From a virus, in the IMG/VR virus record IMGVR_UViG_3300048997_000225, positions 1-64,000 of that record: 64,000 nt of DNA. One strand, given 5' to 3'. Below the pieces are notes generated by a model. It was given only the letters and a program-made list of their open reading frames with translations, was not told the origin of the DNA and ran no database searches. Below, piece after piece: positions 40,530 to 49,656 of the stretch. Every line of letters starts with the position of its first letter. The stretch's first letter is position 1. Made by a program: the position numbers and the translations under genes.

Positions 40530-40531
40530 TA

Positions 40532-40969
40532 TTAATATACAATAAATACGTATCTACCATCTTTCCATGCATGTACGATTGTGGTACCAATAGAACGTGA
40601 TAGTCCGTTTTCATGTTGAGACTGGGCCTGCCAACATCGCGGAATAGTTTTCTTTTTACGCTTAATGATAGTTGTTGAACATAATTGTCTGTCAGCTTTA
40701 GAACAACTCTGGAGTTCTGAACATGTTGAATAGACAAGTTTAACTAAGCAACCTTGTGGAGGCGTTCGTAATAATTTTTCAAGAGGCTTGGTTCCACCAA
40801 TTTTGGCATCTTGCAAAACATCATGTGGGACTCGAGTACAATGTTGAAGAATATCATCTAACACTATATCAGTCACATCAGATATCATAGTTTGTTGTAT
40901 TTCTGTTACCAGTAAAAGTTCTTGAGTACTTAAAATTAATGAATATTCGAGAACTTCAATCGGTCGCAT
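40532..40969 (-). CDS. Unknown protein
   Basis: A 145-aa protein with a helical N-terminal half and a C-terminal half with a basic run (IIKRKKKTIPRCW) and several Cys (STCSELQSC, QLCS) that might bind metal. It overlaps the primase-like gene upstream by 14 bp and stops 2 bp from the convergent dnaJ end. A replication accessory role is suggested only by location. Confidence 0.5.
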   Translation of the reverse strand: MRPIEVLEYSLILSTQELLLVTEIQQTMISDVTDIVLDDILQHCTRVPHDVLQDAKIGGTKPLEKLLRTPPQGCLVKLVYSTCSELQSCSKADRQLCSTTIIKRKKKTIPRCWQAQSQHENGLSRSIGTTIVHAWKDGRYVFIVY

Positions 40970-41597
40970 TTAAATCCTTTACTTCTTCAACTTCGTTCAT
41001 TAATGAACGAAGTTTATTCAAGATATTCATCATTGCAGGAGTGGATTGATTTTGTAATAAATTCAAATCGTGTTGGACATTATCCAATACTCGACAAAAT
41101 TTAACATATTCAGGCAATGATACTTTATTCCGGATTCGTAATAACTTGTTCTCTAAGATATTCAATACACGAGGTACATCCAACCAAGCTTCAGAAGCAT
41201 AATTCGAAGAACTTTTATCTTTAGGATCTTGAATAGGAGATCCTTCAGGCCGTTTTGGAATTCGTATTCTGAAGCGTCTTTCTAAATCTTTCAAGGCCTC
41301 CATAAATGGGAGGCCTTTTAACATCATATATAACTGAATACTATCCCAGTTAGTATGCTCTTTGAAGCAACGAACATAATCCGATCTTGCACCTTGAGCT
41401 GGATAATATCTAGCACTCGGTCTATTGTCTGGTCCATGTCCCGGATTTGGACATTGAATCTGAATAGCAGTGATTTCATCTACTAACATTCCTCCCAGTC
41501 CATGTTCATGGAGAAGCTGGAATGCAGATACATGATTACGGACTTCGTCAGCTCTCCTACGGATCCAATCTTTGTGAGACGGATTAAGTGGTTCCAT
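40956..41597 (-). CDS. DnaG-type primase zinc-binding domain protein
   Basis: A 213-aa protein with a CHC2-like zinc-binding region: Cys49 and His54 in IQCPNPGHG, then Cys77 and His81 in YVRCFKEH, followed by WDSIQLYMMLKGLPFMEAL, the helix that follows the zinc site in DnaG primases. The TOPRIM catalytic core is absent; the C-terminal half is helical. It may be one part of a split primase whose catalytic subunit lies outside the window, or a template-recognition factor. It is in the operon with the DnaB helicase. Confidence 0.75.
   Translation of the reverse strand: MEPLNPSHKDWIRRRADEVRNHVSAFQLLHEHGLGGMLVDEITAIQIQCPNPGHGPDNRPSARYYPAQGARSDYVRCFKEHTNWDSIQLYMMLKGLPFMEALKDLERRFRIRIPKRPEGSPIQDPKDKSSSNYASEAWLDVPRVLNILENKLLRIRNKVSLPEYVKFCRVLDNVQHDLNLLQNQSTPAMMNILNKLRSLMNEVEEVKDLNATD
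40989..41014. repeat. 26-bp perfect palindrome
   Basis: Two 13-nt arms without spacer lie inside the 3' end of the primase-like gene. Confidence 0.95.
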
Positions 41598-41753
41598 TCA
41601 TTTTCTGATAGACTTGGACTTTGGTAATACAATAACTTCGACGGGTTTACCTCGAGTGGATTGTATAACTCGGTCTGCAGTTAATAAAGTTGTATGTTTC
41701 GGACTAGATTTATTGGACTCTAAGGATGGGAGTCCAAGATACTTCTTCTTCAT
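41598..41753 (-). CDS. Small basic protein between helicase and primase genes
   Basis: A 51-aa open frame whose ATG overlaps the dnaB stop (TAATG) and whose stop abuts the primase ATG. It is Lys/Arg/Ser-rich (MKKKYLGLPSLESN at the start, LPKSKSIRK at the end). The tight fit in the operon argues that it is real. The function is unknown. Confidence 0.55.
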   Translation of the reverse strand: MKKKYLGLPSLESNKSSPKHTTLLTADRVIQSTRGKPVEVIVLPKSKSIRK

Positions 41754-44572
41754 TATGCTGCTTCTATAATATCGTCAATTCCAAGGGTAATTTGCCTAGC
41801 CGCAGATACCAATTGATCTGTATCCATATCTAACATTCCAGATTCAATGGCCCGCATACGCCGAGATTGCCATAAAATTTTACCTATCATGCGATCAAAT
41901 GGTGGGTTGTCTCGATTTTTGAGACAACCCAAATAAAATTTGCCTTCTTTTCGCAAATTATCATTTAAGTAGGTATATGTAATCACATCTGCTGATTTCT
42001 CACAGTTATGAGATAAGAATCCGCCAGTACAATACTCATGATCGCCTGTGACTTCTAAGTCCCATACCTTTTCATCAGTATATTCCTGGATTCCAGTCAC
42101 TGCAATAAATCGTGTAGTATCAAACCAATTTTTTAAAATATCATAATCATTATTAGTGCCAGCAATCATAGATAGCGTATCAATAATTTCTTGAATGCAT
42201 CCGGTCGTCAATGGTTCGTTATATTCAATATATCTTCCGATTGAATATCGGACTTTTCGAGACCAAGTAATACTTGAATATTCATCGCATAATCTTTTGG
42301 CAATGGAACCTAACGGCCATTGTGTGAAATCACCAGCCTTTTCTGAATCTTGCATGTGATTTACAATTTCACATAATCTTTGTTGTTTATATGGCTCAGT
42401 GAACCCAATTAAATCAAGAAATAGACTCCGAGATTCTCGAGAACGGATTCGTAACACCCAAGAAGGAAATAAATGATCATCCAATTTATTCCACTTCCAA
42501 TATAATGTTGAGTCTATCCCTAAATTAGATAGTAATAATTGGATTTGTCGCAATGTTTTTTCATTTTCGGCTTTCTGATTTACCGATATAATTCCTTGAT
42601 TATTGATACGTCCATTAGTATCAAAAAAGCCTTTCAGAAATGATACTATCATATTCCTTGGAGCAGATAATATACAATCCGGGAGTCCGGGATTTCTATC
42701 TATTCCGACGTCGTTAAACCATCTTGATAAAGCTTTATCAAGATGGTTTAAGTCTGTTGTAGATGATATAAAAGGTGGTTGAGCCACATAAAATGGACTA
42801 CCAAATGAATTTTCAAGAGAATTCTGTAATTTATCCAAAACATGAACTTCGTTGCGATTTAGTATAAATCCGATTAATGAAATGATATTAGTGTGTTTGC
42901 CATCTCCATAGAAAGCTCCTATGATATAGGATAGATCTTCCGTGAGATATTCAGGGACTCTTAGTTGAATCCCGTTCCCCATTATTGATTTTTCTCCTTT
43001 ACCAAAATCTAATTCTGGTAATCGAATCGAATCGACAGGGAATGGAGAAGTCCCGAAATCCGAAATCAAAAACATTCCGGGTTGGAGATCTTTCACATAT
43101 ATCCATTCTTCTTGACCATCACGCATAACTCGCAATCTATGCGAAGATGTTAGTCTGCATTCAATTCCTCTATCAGTTGTTACTCTAAACGTTCGCTTTG
43201 CTCCATTATCATATTTTCCGATCACGCCTTTCCAACCAGTTTTGCTCCATACTAAATCTTCACCTGGTTGAATATTTTCAATAGGAACAAGACCACGTTG
43301 GGTTTTTATCAATGTTCCTTCAGCACAGCATTCATTGGCGTAGGAAATTGCGGATATGTCATATCTCCCATCATTCTTATCAGCTCTCAATTTACCTTGT
43401 CGATTCATTTGAAATAATGCAAGCACTGGGACCGATCGACCTCGGCCGAAATTGAGAGCCATGAGTCTACCATCTCGGACAACATCATTTAAGCTGGATA
43501 CGGTATCCGTGTAACGACGTTTAGTTTTCACAAGTCCGAGATGATCAATAACTATTCCATCACATCCGTATTTGTTATGGAACATTTCAGCTTTGCGCCG
43601 AATATCTTCGATAGAAACATGGTCTGATGGCCGCCAAATATAAGGTTTCCCTCTGGCAGTCGCTTTGAAATCTTGAGCTACGATTTTAAAACGCTCCCGA
43701 TTTCTGGGAGAAAGCTCGCCATCGCGAACTTGTCTGTAATCCAATCCTGTATATCCGTCTTCACTATTCCATTCGGTTACAAATTTACCATGCGAAGAAT
43801 GTATTACATACAGTTGTCGGCGAAGTTGCGAATATGGCATTTCCAAAATGGCATAAAAAATATTCTTGCCATATACCATAATGTTGTTATACATATAATT
43901 CAATGACAAGGAAGTCTTAAGTTCACCTGGAAAAGCGCAATGGATCCAATATTCGCCTTTACGATGACCTTTACAAACTGCGTCAATTGGTTCTAGTCCA
44001 AATAAATTTCTATGCGAATATTTATTGGTCTTCTCAATGATGTCATATTCATTTATGATTTCATCTGCATCTTCTGATGAAACGCCTTCGAGTTTCTCGC
44101 CACCTTCTACCCAAGCAAATTCATGGAGCCGTTCATATAGAAAGTTAACTGCATCAGCCGCGCCACGTAAGCTGATTTTCTTCCCAAAACCTGCATCAAG
44201 CACACGCCCATGTTCAGCAATCGAAGAAGCATCTCTGCACAACAAAATCATGCGCTTGGTTTGTTGTTGTTCTTGTTCATGGCGAAGAATCGATAGATAG
44301 TTGGTACGAATATAAAATTGTGATTTGGAAATCTCAGTCAGTCGTTCTACAGTCTCAATATCATCTAATTTTTCAAAATAATCTTTGGCTAACCCCATAT
44401 CGGGCGGAGCCGACATTTGATTATAAAATGTCTCCAAATATTTATGGATTTTTTGATTTTCTTCGGTATAATACTCAAGCGGATATTCTTGTAATTTCAA
44501 CCAATTATTATATGCTTCTTCAGTTTCCGGTTGCCCACCGACTTGGAAGACGCTTCTTAAGATGCGATCCAT
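41753..44572 (-). CDS. dnaB: Replicative DNA helicase DnaB-like, with intein
   Basis: A 939-aa precursor; the 442-aa intein (42005-43330) leaves a helicase of about 497 aa. The N-terminal domain is helical. The RecA-like domain has a Walker A that reads PGELKTS instead of GxGKS/T, a Walker B-like GIVIDHLGLV and an LALFQMNRQGKL strand, as in DnaB-type helicases. The intein sits within the conserved ISYANE/CEKSADV segment near the C-terminus of the helicase core. The gene follows the loader-like gene in frame after TAA-GTC. It unwinds the fork ahead of the polymerase. Confidence 0.88.
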   Translation of the reverse strand: MDRILRSVFQVGGQPETEEAYNNWLKLQEYPLEYYTEENQKIHKYLETFYNQMSAPPDMGLAKDYFEKLDDIETVERLTEISKSQFYIRTNYLSILRHEQEQQQTKRMILLCRDASSIAEHGRVLDAGFGKKISLRGAADAVNFLYERLHEFAWVEGGEKLEGVSSEDADEIINEYDIIEKTNKYSHRNLFGLEPIDAVCKGHRKGEYWIHCAFPGELKTSLSLNYMYNNIMVYGKNIFYAILEMPYSQLRRQLYVIHSSHGKFVTEWNSEDGYTGLDYRQVRDGELSPRNRERFKIVAQDFKATARGKPYIWRPSDHVSIEDIRRKAEMFHNKYGCDGIVIDHLGLVKTKRRYTDTVSSLNDVVRDGRLMALNFGRGRSVPVLALFQMNRQGKLRADKNDGRYDISAISYANECCAEGTLIKTQRGLVPIENIQPGEDLVWSKTGWKGVIGKYDNGAKRTFRVTTDRGIECRLTSSHRLRVMRDGQEEWIYVKDLQPGMFLISDFGTSPFPVDSIRLPELDFGKGEKSIMGNGIQLRVPEYLTEDLSYIIGAFYGDGKHTNIISLIGFILNRNEVHVLDKLQNSLENSFGSPFYVAQPPFISSTTDLNHLDKALSRWFNDVGIDRNPGLPDCILSAPRNMIVSFLKGFFDTNGRINNQGIISVNQKAENEKTLRQIQLLLSNLGIDSTLYWKWNKLDDHLFPSWVLRIRSRESRSLFLDLIGFTEPYKQQRLCEIVNHMQDSEKAGDFTQWPLGSIAKRLCDEYSSITWSRKVRYSIGRYIEYNEPLTTGCIQEIIDTLSMIAGTNNDYDILKNWFDTTRFIAVTGIQEYTDEKVWDLEVTGDHEYCTGGFLSHNCEKSADVITYTYLNDNLRKEGKFYLGCLKNRDNPPFDRMIGKILWQSRRMRAIESGMLDMDTDQLVSAARQITLGIDDIIEAA
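42005..43330 (-). other. Intein with LAGLIDADG endonuclease in the helicase
   Basis: This 442-residue insert starts with Cys1 of CCAEGTLIKT, has the splicing block TSSHRLRV, and ends SHN before Cys+1 of the extein (CEKSADV). Two LAGLIDADG-type motifs (YIIGAFYGDG and FLKGFFDTNG) lie in between, so the homing endonuclease domain appears intact. Both nucleophiles and the terminal Asn are present, so splicing should work. Confidence 0.9.
42714..42751. repeat. 38-bp perfect palindrome inside the intein
   Basis: Two 19-nt arms without spacer, TTAAACCATCTTGATAAAG and its complement, encode part of the segment before RWFNDVGIDRN. It is the longest perfect palindrome that I found in the window. Confidence 0.95.
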
Positions 44573-44575
44573 GAC

Positions 44576-45370
44576 TTACTGCCTTTTCTTCCTAGAAACT
44601 GCTATTCCAGATCCATAAATATTCATCGGACTGGACTCGGAATCATCATCTGGAACGGATAGAATCTTCTTGGATGGAACCGAATCTTTAGATTGTATTG
44701 ATCTTTGTTTTTTAGCCGGTCTACTCTCTGGATCCATATATACTGGAGCGGCATCGATGTTGGATATTGTAGCATGTATAATCGGTGGAATAATCATTCG
44801 TTCCATCCCAGTACATAATAATTCCCATACTGAATCGGAATAAGCAAAACTGGCCGAATTGAATTGATTATTATTGTCGCTGATAGCCCATGTTACTTTA
44901 TCGTAATCTAGACGGTGTGAAAGAGCTTCTTCTAAAGCTCCAGCCGCCGCTTTATTTTTATATGATAATTTATTGAGCCTGATGATAACTATATCTGGAT
45001 TAAACATTAAATCATATACACTATTATATATATCACCAACAAAATCATCAGTGCGAGATGATTTGGATCGCTTACCTAAATATACATCAATAATATCTAA
45101 ATCACTGGTCAATTTGATGAATTTGGTCGGATATTTAATATATAATAATTTAAGAAAAGCTTTCATATCTTCCCAGTTCACTGTCAAGAACAATGACTGA
45201 TTGATTCTATTTATCAAATCATGCTGAGCATGTTTTTTATTTACAGTTGCCTTCCGAACATAAGGAGGCATAGCATTAGAAATGCGCCTTAAGAATGCAC
45301 ATTTGCATTCATATAATTTCCCATCTCGCTCAATAACTCCAACATCGGAGCATAATTTGCATTTGGTCAT
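44576..45370 (-). CDS. Putative helicase loader-like protein
   Basis: A 264-aa protein with a four-Cys zinc site at the N-terminus (CKLC at 4-7 and CKC at 22-24), the arrangement found at the start of DnaC/DnaI-type loader families. I do not see a Walker A, so the AAA+ part is missing or strongly diverged. The tail (about 205-264) is Ser/Lys-rich and disordered. It lies directly upstream of and in frame with dnaB. A loader or regulator role comes from position and the zinc motif only. Confidence 0.5.
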   Translation of the reverse strand: MTKCKLCSDVGVIERDGKLYECKCAFLRRISNAMPPYVRKATVNKKHAQHDLINRINQSLFLTVNWEDMKAFLKLLYIKYPTKFIKLTSDLDIIDVYLGKRSKSSRTDDFVGDIYNSVYDLMFNPDIVIIRLNKLSYKNKAAAGALEEALSHRLDYDKVTWAISDNNNQFNSASFAYSDSVWELLCTGMERMIIPPIIHATISNIDAAPVYMDPESRPAKKQRSIQSKDSVPSKKILSVPDDDSESSPMNIYGSGIAVSRKKRQ

Positions 45371-47496
45371 ATATCAGAAAAATCTATATCATTATATAGG
45401 GCTGGAGCCACTACGTTATTTAAAATGCTGGCTGCAGATTTTTTACTAGCGGCTTTTTTATCGGACGTAGAACGGATACTTTTAATTGCAGATTTTTTAA
45501 TATTGGCTATCTTTAGTTTGATGTCTTCAGATTGTCCAGACGTATGACTCCGGATAAGATCCATAATTTCCATAACAGCTTCATGTTCAGTAAATTCCAG
45601 ACCGCCTTTTAGAGCTTCTCCGGCTACCGTATCAGCAAGTTTCTTTTTATTTCGCAAAATTTTTATAACATGATTATCAATTGTTTTATCACCATTCATG
45701 CGTTTAGCAACAAGATGAGTGGCTAAAACACTGATATGTTTGGATCCAATACGAATGGCTCGGCCTGTGAGTTGCACATATCTGCCCCAACTAAATGGAG
45801 AATCTATAAAAACAATATGTTCTGCGGATTGCAAGTTAATAGATTCCGAACCAGCGGTCGTAATCAATATTACATTCACGCCAGAATTCATATCACGAAA
45901 CTTCGCAGCATTTTCAAAACGAACTTTTGGATCGTTTTCTTTCCCGGTAATCCTAAGATATTTGATCTTTTCTTTTTTAAATCGAGTTTCAATTAATGAA
46001 ATCATTTTTTCGAATCGCGAGAAAACAATAGTCTTGATATTAGAATCTTCTTCCAAAATATCTATCAGAGTTTCTATTTTGGAAGATTCTCCTTCGAATG
46101 GATTTCCGTCTTCATCCATGAGAAGTTGAGGAGCATTGCATGCTTGCTGCACCATAACCATAGAAGTTATCATGCTGGCAGTATCAGTCTCTGAATTATT
46201 TCCTTCGTTCAATAAACCAAGTTCTGCTATATCATATAATTCTTCTTGTTCTCTAGTCAGAACGCAAGCAATTTCTTTAGTGATTAGTTCCGGGAGTTCT
46301 TTAGCTACTTGATGTTTTTGTCTGGATAAATAAAATGGTTCAATTTTATTTATAAACGATGTTAATTGATCTTTGGTATGTCCAATGACTATCGGGACTT
46401 TTCGTCCACCACCAATAGGTTGTAACTTAGTTAGACAATAATCAGTTTGGAAATGCGATATTTTAGGGAAAAGTTGTGGATAAATAATTCGAAATATACT
46501 AAAGAACTCCATGAGACGGTTTTCAACTGGGGTAGCTGTGAGTCCGATAACGCGTGAACTACAAGCGGCTAATTCTGCACACAACTCATGGATTTTAGAT
46601 TTATGACTCTTGAGCGTATGTATCTCGTCAAAAACGAATACTATTTTGGCTTTGGGATCTCGCTTAATTAATTCTTTGATATGATCCAATAGTCCAGTAG
46701 TTTGAACTGGAGGCTCGACTAAATCTCGAGCTCGATTGAGTTCGAGTTGAGTTTGATGCCATAAATTTCGTGCCGATTTTGCGGCTCGTAATCGTTTTTC
46801 ATCGCCTTCTGTCCAGTTCCCTGGAGGAGCCGGGAACGGAGCATCAGGATCCGACGGCTTCAATACAGCATTCAAATATTCGGAAAAATTCTCGCCCCGA
46901 TTGACAAAATAATCTTCGAACGCTTTTTTCTCTACTTTCAATGCATTTTTAGCAATAATAGCGGCTTTTTTTGCTTTATTTAATAATGATTTGATATTTT
47001 TGTTCGGTTTTTGTTTTTTATCTCGAATAACAGCTGTCTGACTATCCTTTATAATATTATCATAAGTTAGAATCAATAATTTTTTGCGATCGGGGGAATA
47101 ATTATCAAAAAAATCTTTGTAAATACTGGCTCTTTCATATGGTTCGCCGTAGACAACCATGGCTTCCATATTTTGCATGAATTTTTTGATTTCACCATCC
47201 CATTGAAAAATAGCTGATTTTTTAGCAACAACGATTGGTATATATTCGGGTTCAATCATCCAAATATATCCAAGAGTTGTTAAAGTGATGATGGTTTTGC
47301 CAAGTCCAGTTGCATCGGAATTCAAAGTCCGGGTGACTCGGAGCATATCCATGACTCCGATTTTTTGATAATTCCGGAGCTCTACTGGATGACTTTCTCC
47401 ATATTCATCAATATAAATGTTTCGAAGATATGGAGATGGCTTTAAAACCGGATTTTCTAACGTCCGAATTTTTCGTATTTTCTCAATGTCTATCAT
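45367..47496 (-). CDS. SNF2-family DNA helicase/translocase
   Basis: A 709-aa SF2 enzyme. Motif I is DATGLGKT at residues 61-68, motif II FVFDEIH near 297, motif III LTATPVENR near 328. In the second lobe FSRFEKM, TTAGSESINLQSAEHIVFID and motif VI QLTGRAIRIG near 585-594 are visible. This is the SNF2/Rad54 subfamily common in large phages, acting on DNA-protein complexes or recombination intermediates. A charged insert with Lys-rich helices (about 165-260) separates motif Ia from motif II. It overlaps the loader-like gene by ATGA. Confidence 0.9.
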   Translation of the reverse strand: MIDIEKIRKIRTLENPVLKPSPYLRNIYIDEYGESHPVELRNYQKIGVMDMLRVTRTLNSDATGLGKTIITLTTLGYIWMIEPEYIPIVVAKKSAIFQWDGEIKKFMQNMEAMVVYGEPYERASIYKDFFDNYSPDRKKLLILTYDNIIKDSQTAVIRDKKQKPNKNIKSLLNKAKKAAIIAKNALKVEKKAFEDYFVNRGENFSEYLNAVLKPSDPDAPFPAPPGNWTEGDEKRLRAAKSARNLWHQTQLELNRARDLVEPPVQTTGLLDHIKELIKRDPKAKIVFVFDEIHTLKSHKSKIHELCAELAACSSRVIGLTATPVENRLMEFFSIFRIIYPQLFPKISHFQTDYCLTKLQPIGGGRKVPIVIGHTKDQLTSFINKIEPFYLSRQKHQVAKELPELITKEIACVLTREQEELYDIAELGLLNEGNNSETDTASMITSMVMVQQACNAPQLLMDEDGNPFEGESSKIETLIDILEEDSNIKTIVFSRFEKMISLIETRFKKEKIKYLRITGKENDPKVRFENAAKFRDMNSGVNVILITTAGSESINLQSAEHIVFIDSPFSWGRYVQLTGRAIRIGSKHISVLATHLVAKRMNGDKTIDNHVIKILRNKKKLADTVAGEALKGGLEFTEHEAVMEIMDLIRSHTSGQSEDIKLKIANIKKSAIKSIRSTSDKKAASKKSAASILNNVVAPALYNDIDFSDI

Positions 47497-47515
47497 AATT
47501 ATAATGACAAATCAA

Positions 47516-48136
47516 TCAATTAAATGAAAAATACAATCCAGTTAATATACTAGACCGGACTCCATCATAAATTAACGCGTAGCCTGCAAATGGTCCAAAA
47601 TTCTTGGTGATATCTAATCCTACATTTAAACCAACACTCCGTATTCCGGCATGAACACTAGTATTAACTGGCCCTAAATGAAAAAAATCTACGCCAGCGC
47701 CGATATCAAGGAACTGTTGTGATTCTCCACCAAATGATTTAATAAGTTGTGGGACTAACACGCCAGATTCGGCTTTAATCCGAAGTCTAAACATAGGATC
47801 TGGAGGTTGTTCACGATAGGCGACTTGGATAGGCAATGTGGCCTCCATATCCCTTTCTATCGTGGTCCCAAGTTTTAATTTCAAACGTAATGGTTTTTTA
47901 TCTCCACCATCAATATATACTCTATCTTGCCAATCTCGTATAATAATTATCGGATCTTGGATTTCAAGAACGGCTTGGGAATCTTTGATATCCTTTAATT
48001 CTTGAACAGCTTTCGTGACTTCGTCACGTTGTGGCTCAGTTAAACAAACAACATATTGTGGCGGACAATCATTAATCAATAATGTAGTGGATGGTTGTAA
48101 AGCTAAAACTAAAGACGTCAAAAATAAAGGTGTCAT
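47516..48136 (-). CDS. Putative exported beta-rich protein
   Basis: A 206-aa protein with a hydrophobic N-terminus (about residues 3-22) that looks like a signal peptide, two Cys near 24-31, and a short coil (about 36-60). A C-terminal beta-rich region of alternating residues ends GLYFSFN, reminiscent of outer-membrane beta-barrels that end in an aromatic residue. It overlaps the membrane-protein gene upstream by ATGA. It might modify the host envelope or take part in lysis. No family is assigned. Confidence 0.5.
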   Translation of the reverse strand: MTPLFLTSLVLALQPSTTLLINDCPPQYVVCLTEPQRDEVTKAVQELKDIKDSQAVLEIQDPIIIIRDWQDRVYIDGGDKKPLRLKLKLGTTIERDMEATLPIQVAYREQPPDPMFRLRIKAESGVLVPQLIKSFGGESQQFLDIGAGVDFFHLGPVNTSVHAGIRSVGLNVGLDITKNFGPFAGYALIYDGVRSSILTGLYFSFN

Positions 48137-48645
48137 TTTTTCCCTTTCAAAATATCCAAAACGTTATCTGGATTCACTCCAGTGTCGTGATTTCGAACTT
48201 CATAAATATCGGGAGACACTTCAATCACTTCTTGGACGTCTTTATTTTTAACACCATTAGGTAACTGAACTGTTACGGTCCCTTTATCTGGATGAATGAT
48301 TTGAATAGTGTCTGGATTACTGAATATTCCGGGTTCTACAATAGTTGTAGCAACTGGAGCTTGAACATATCCTTTATCATCGGACATTCCGAGTGGAATC
48401 ATAGTTCCGTCAGGATTTTTCCTATCTGATGGAGGAATACCTCGAGCAGATGGTTTTTTGGAATCCCAAAGTTTACTCAAAAGCCCACCGATTTGAAATG
48501 TTTTCCCGCTAATAAGCATTGCCACCGCAACAACGATCAAAAGAATCGTCAGTGCAGTGGCTAATGGATATTTAAGAATTAAGTTGTAAAGATTGCGGAA
48601 AAAAACTACTATATATGACCAAATTATGTTGAAGAATTTTTTCAC
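48133..48645 (-). CDS. Membrane-anchored unknown protein
   Basis: A 170-aa protein with a positively flanked membrane helix (ATALTILLIVVAVAMLI, about residues 29-45) and a second hydrophobic stretch nearer the N-terminus. A Pro/Gly/Asp-rich soluble part (about 60-170) follows, with VTVQLPNGV and DIYEVRNHDTG. Overlap with the exported gene downstream suggests that they form an envelope-spanning pair; a spanin-like role is conceivable but unsupported. Confidence 0.52.
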   Translation of the reverse strand: MKKFFNIIWSYIVVFFRNLYNLILKYPLATALTILLIVVAVAMLISGKTFQIGGLLSKLWDSKKPSARGIPPSDRKNPDGTMIPLGMSDDKGYVQAPVATTIVEPGIFSNPDTIQIIHPDKGTVTVQLPNGVKNKDVQEVIEVSPDIYEVRNHDTGVNPDNVLDILKGKK

Positions 48646-48673
48646 ATAAAGATCATACCAATTAGGATCTCAA

Positions 48674-49627
48674 TCAAATATTATCGTCCGAGCAACAGAA
48701 TTCACCAACTCTCAATTGAACGCATTTGCTCGGATTAGGGTTAGTCATATGAGTGAATTGAGGATTATTGGTGCAATCATACAGATTGGAATGTACAGGA
48801 TCTTTGCAGGAAGATGAGCTGTAAGTGAATTTGCATTGATTCACGTCCGTATCGCAACACCATACGTCAGGAATACCAGAGGATTTGCAAGTACTGGCCG
48901 GTGCCACAGGCACATTAGCAGGATTGGTCCCAGTATTCGGACATCGGTATTCAAGAGGATTGGACATGTTATATCCAGTGCAAGCCGCAGGAATAGTCTT
49001 ATCACGAACGCAACCTTGGCATTTATTAGATACGCAAGCTTGAAATAGCGGGCAAGCTTGAAGCTCGGTGAATACCGAACAATCGACAACTGTCGATCCG
49101 CCGCATCCTGTTGGAACATGTCCACATTCAGCATGAGCTGCTGCACAGGCATCTTTATCTGACAATGGAACACATTGTGCACATTTGTTAGGTTCATTCT
49201 TTCCACATAGACCGGGATCTTCTGCTCCCCAGAGTCCAGTGCATTTGGTGGAACATTGAACAAAATGTCCACATGAATCCGGAACCATTCCGCAGTATCC
49301 AGCGGGACAAGCTTGGGGAACGCATACGGAAGAACCGCCACTTCCACCGGTCCCGTTACCGCTTCCACCGCTACTTGTCGTGCCGCCGGTCCCTCCGGTA
49401 CTTCCGCCGGTCCATCCGGTACTTGTCGTGCCGCCGGTGCCGACGTCTGTACCACCGGTGCCAGCATCTCCTCCAGAGTTCTGGCCGGCATTTCCGCCGG
49501 TACCGGCGCTGCCTGCTGTTCCTACGATACGATTGTTAGATGCAGAGGAATCACTTCCTCCACAAGCGATGATGAAATGAGTTGATGAAATGAGAATGAT
49601 ACTGAAAAAATTTTTGAAATTGGTCAT
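48674..49627 (-). CDS. Lipoprotein with Gly/Thr stalk and Cys-rich repeats (Myxococcota-like)
   Basis: About 317 aa from ATG 49627; ATG 49648 is in frame. A signal peptide ends in the lipobox FIIACGG. A low-complexity stalk of GTGG/STGG repeats (about residues 30-100) follows. Then comes a Cys-rich region (about 102-317) with repeats of the type CVPQACPAGYCG and PDSCGHFVQC. Gly-rich stalks followed by CxxxxC...DGCG...C repeats are typical of myxobacterial surface lipoproteins. The stalk-coding DNA is much more GC-rich than the rest of the window. It may be a host-derived moron that alters the infected cell surface. Confidence 0.75.
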   Translation of the reverse strand: MTNFKNFFSIILISSTHFIIACGGSDSSASNNRIVGTAGSAGTGGNAGQNSGGDAGTGGTDVGTGGTTSTGWTGGSTGGTGGTTSSGGSGNGTGGSGGSSVCVPQACPAGYCGMVPDSCGHFVQCSTKCTGLWGAEDPGLCGKNEPNKCAQCVPLSDKDACAAAHAECGHVPTGCGGSTVVDCSVFTELQACPLFQACVSNKCQGCVRDKTIPAACTGYNMSNPLEYRCPNTGTNPANVPVAPASTCKSSGIPDVWCCDTDVNQCKFTYSSSSCKDPVHSNLYDCTNNPQFTHMTNPNPSKCVQLRVGEFCCSDDNI

Positions 49628-49656
49628 GATGCCAACTACATCACCCATTCCAAGAT

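Noticed and set aside
49313-49585. Pro/Ala/Thr-rich forward frames opposite the lipoprotein stalk
   Set aside because: They are a composition artefact of the GC-rich Gly/Thr repeat read on the other strand; the lipobox and Cys repeats support the reverse strand.
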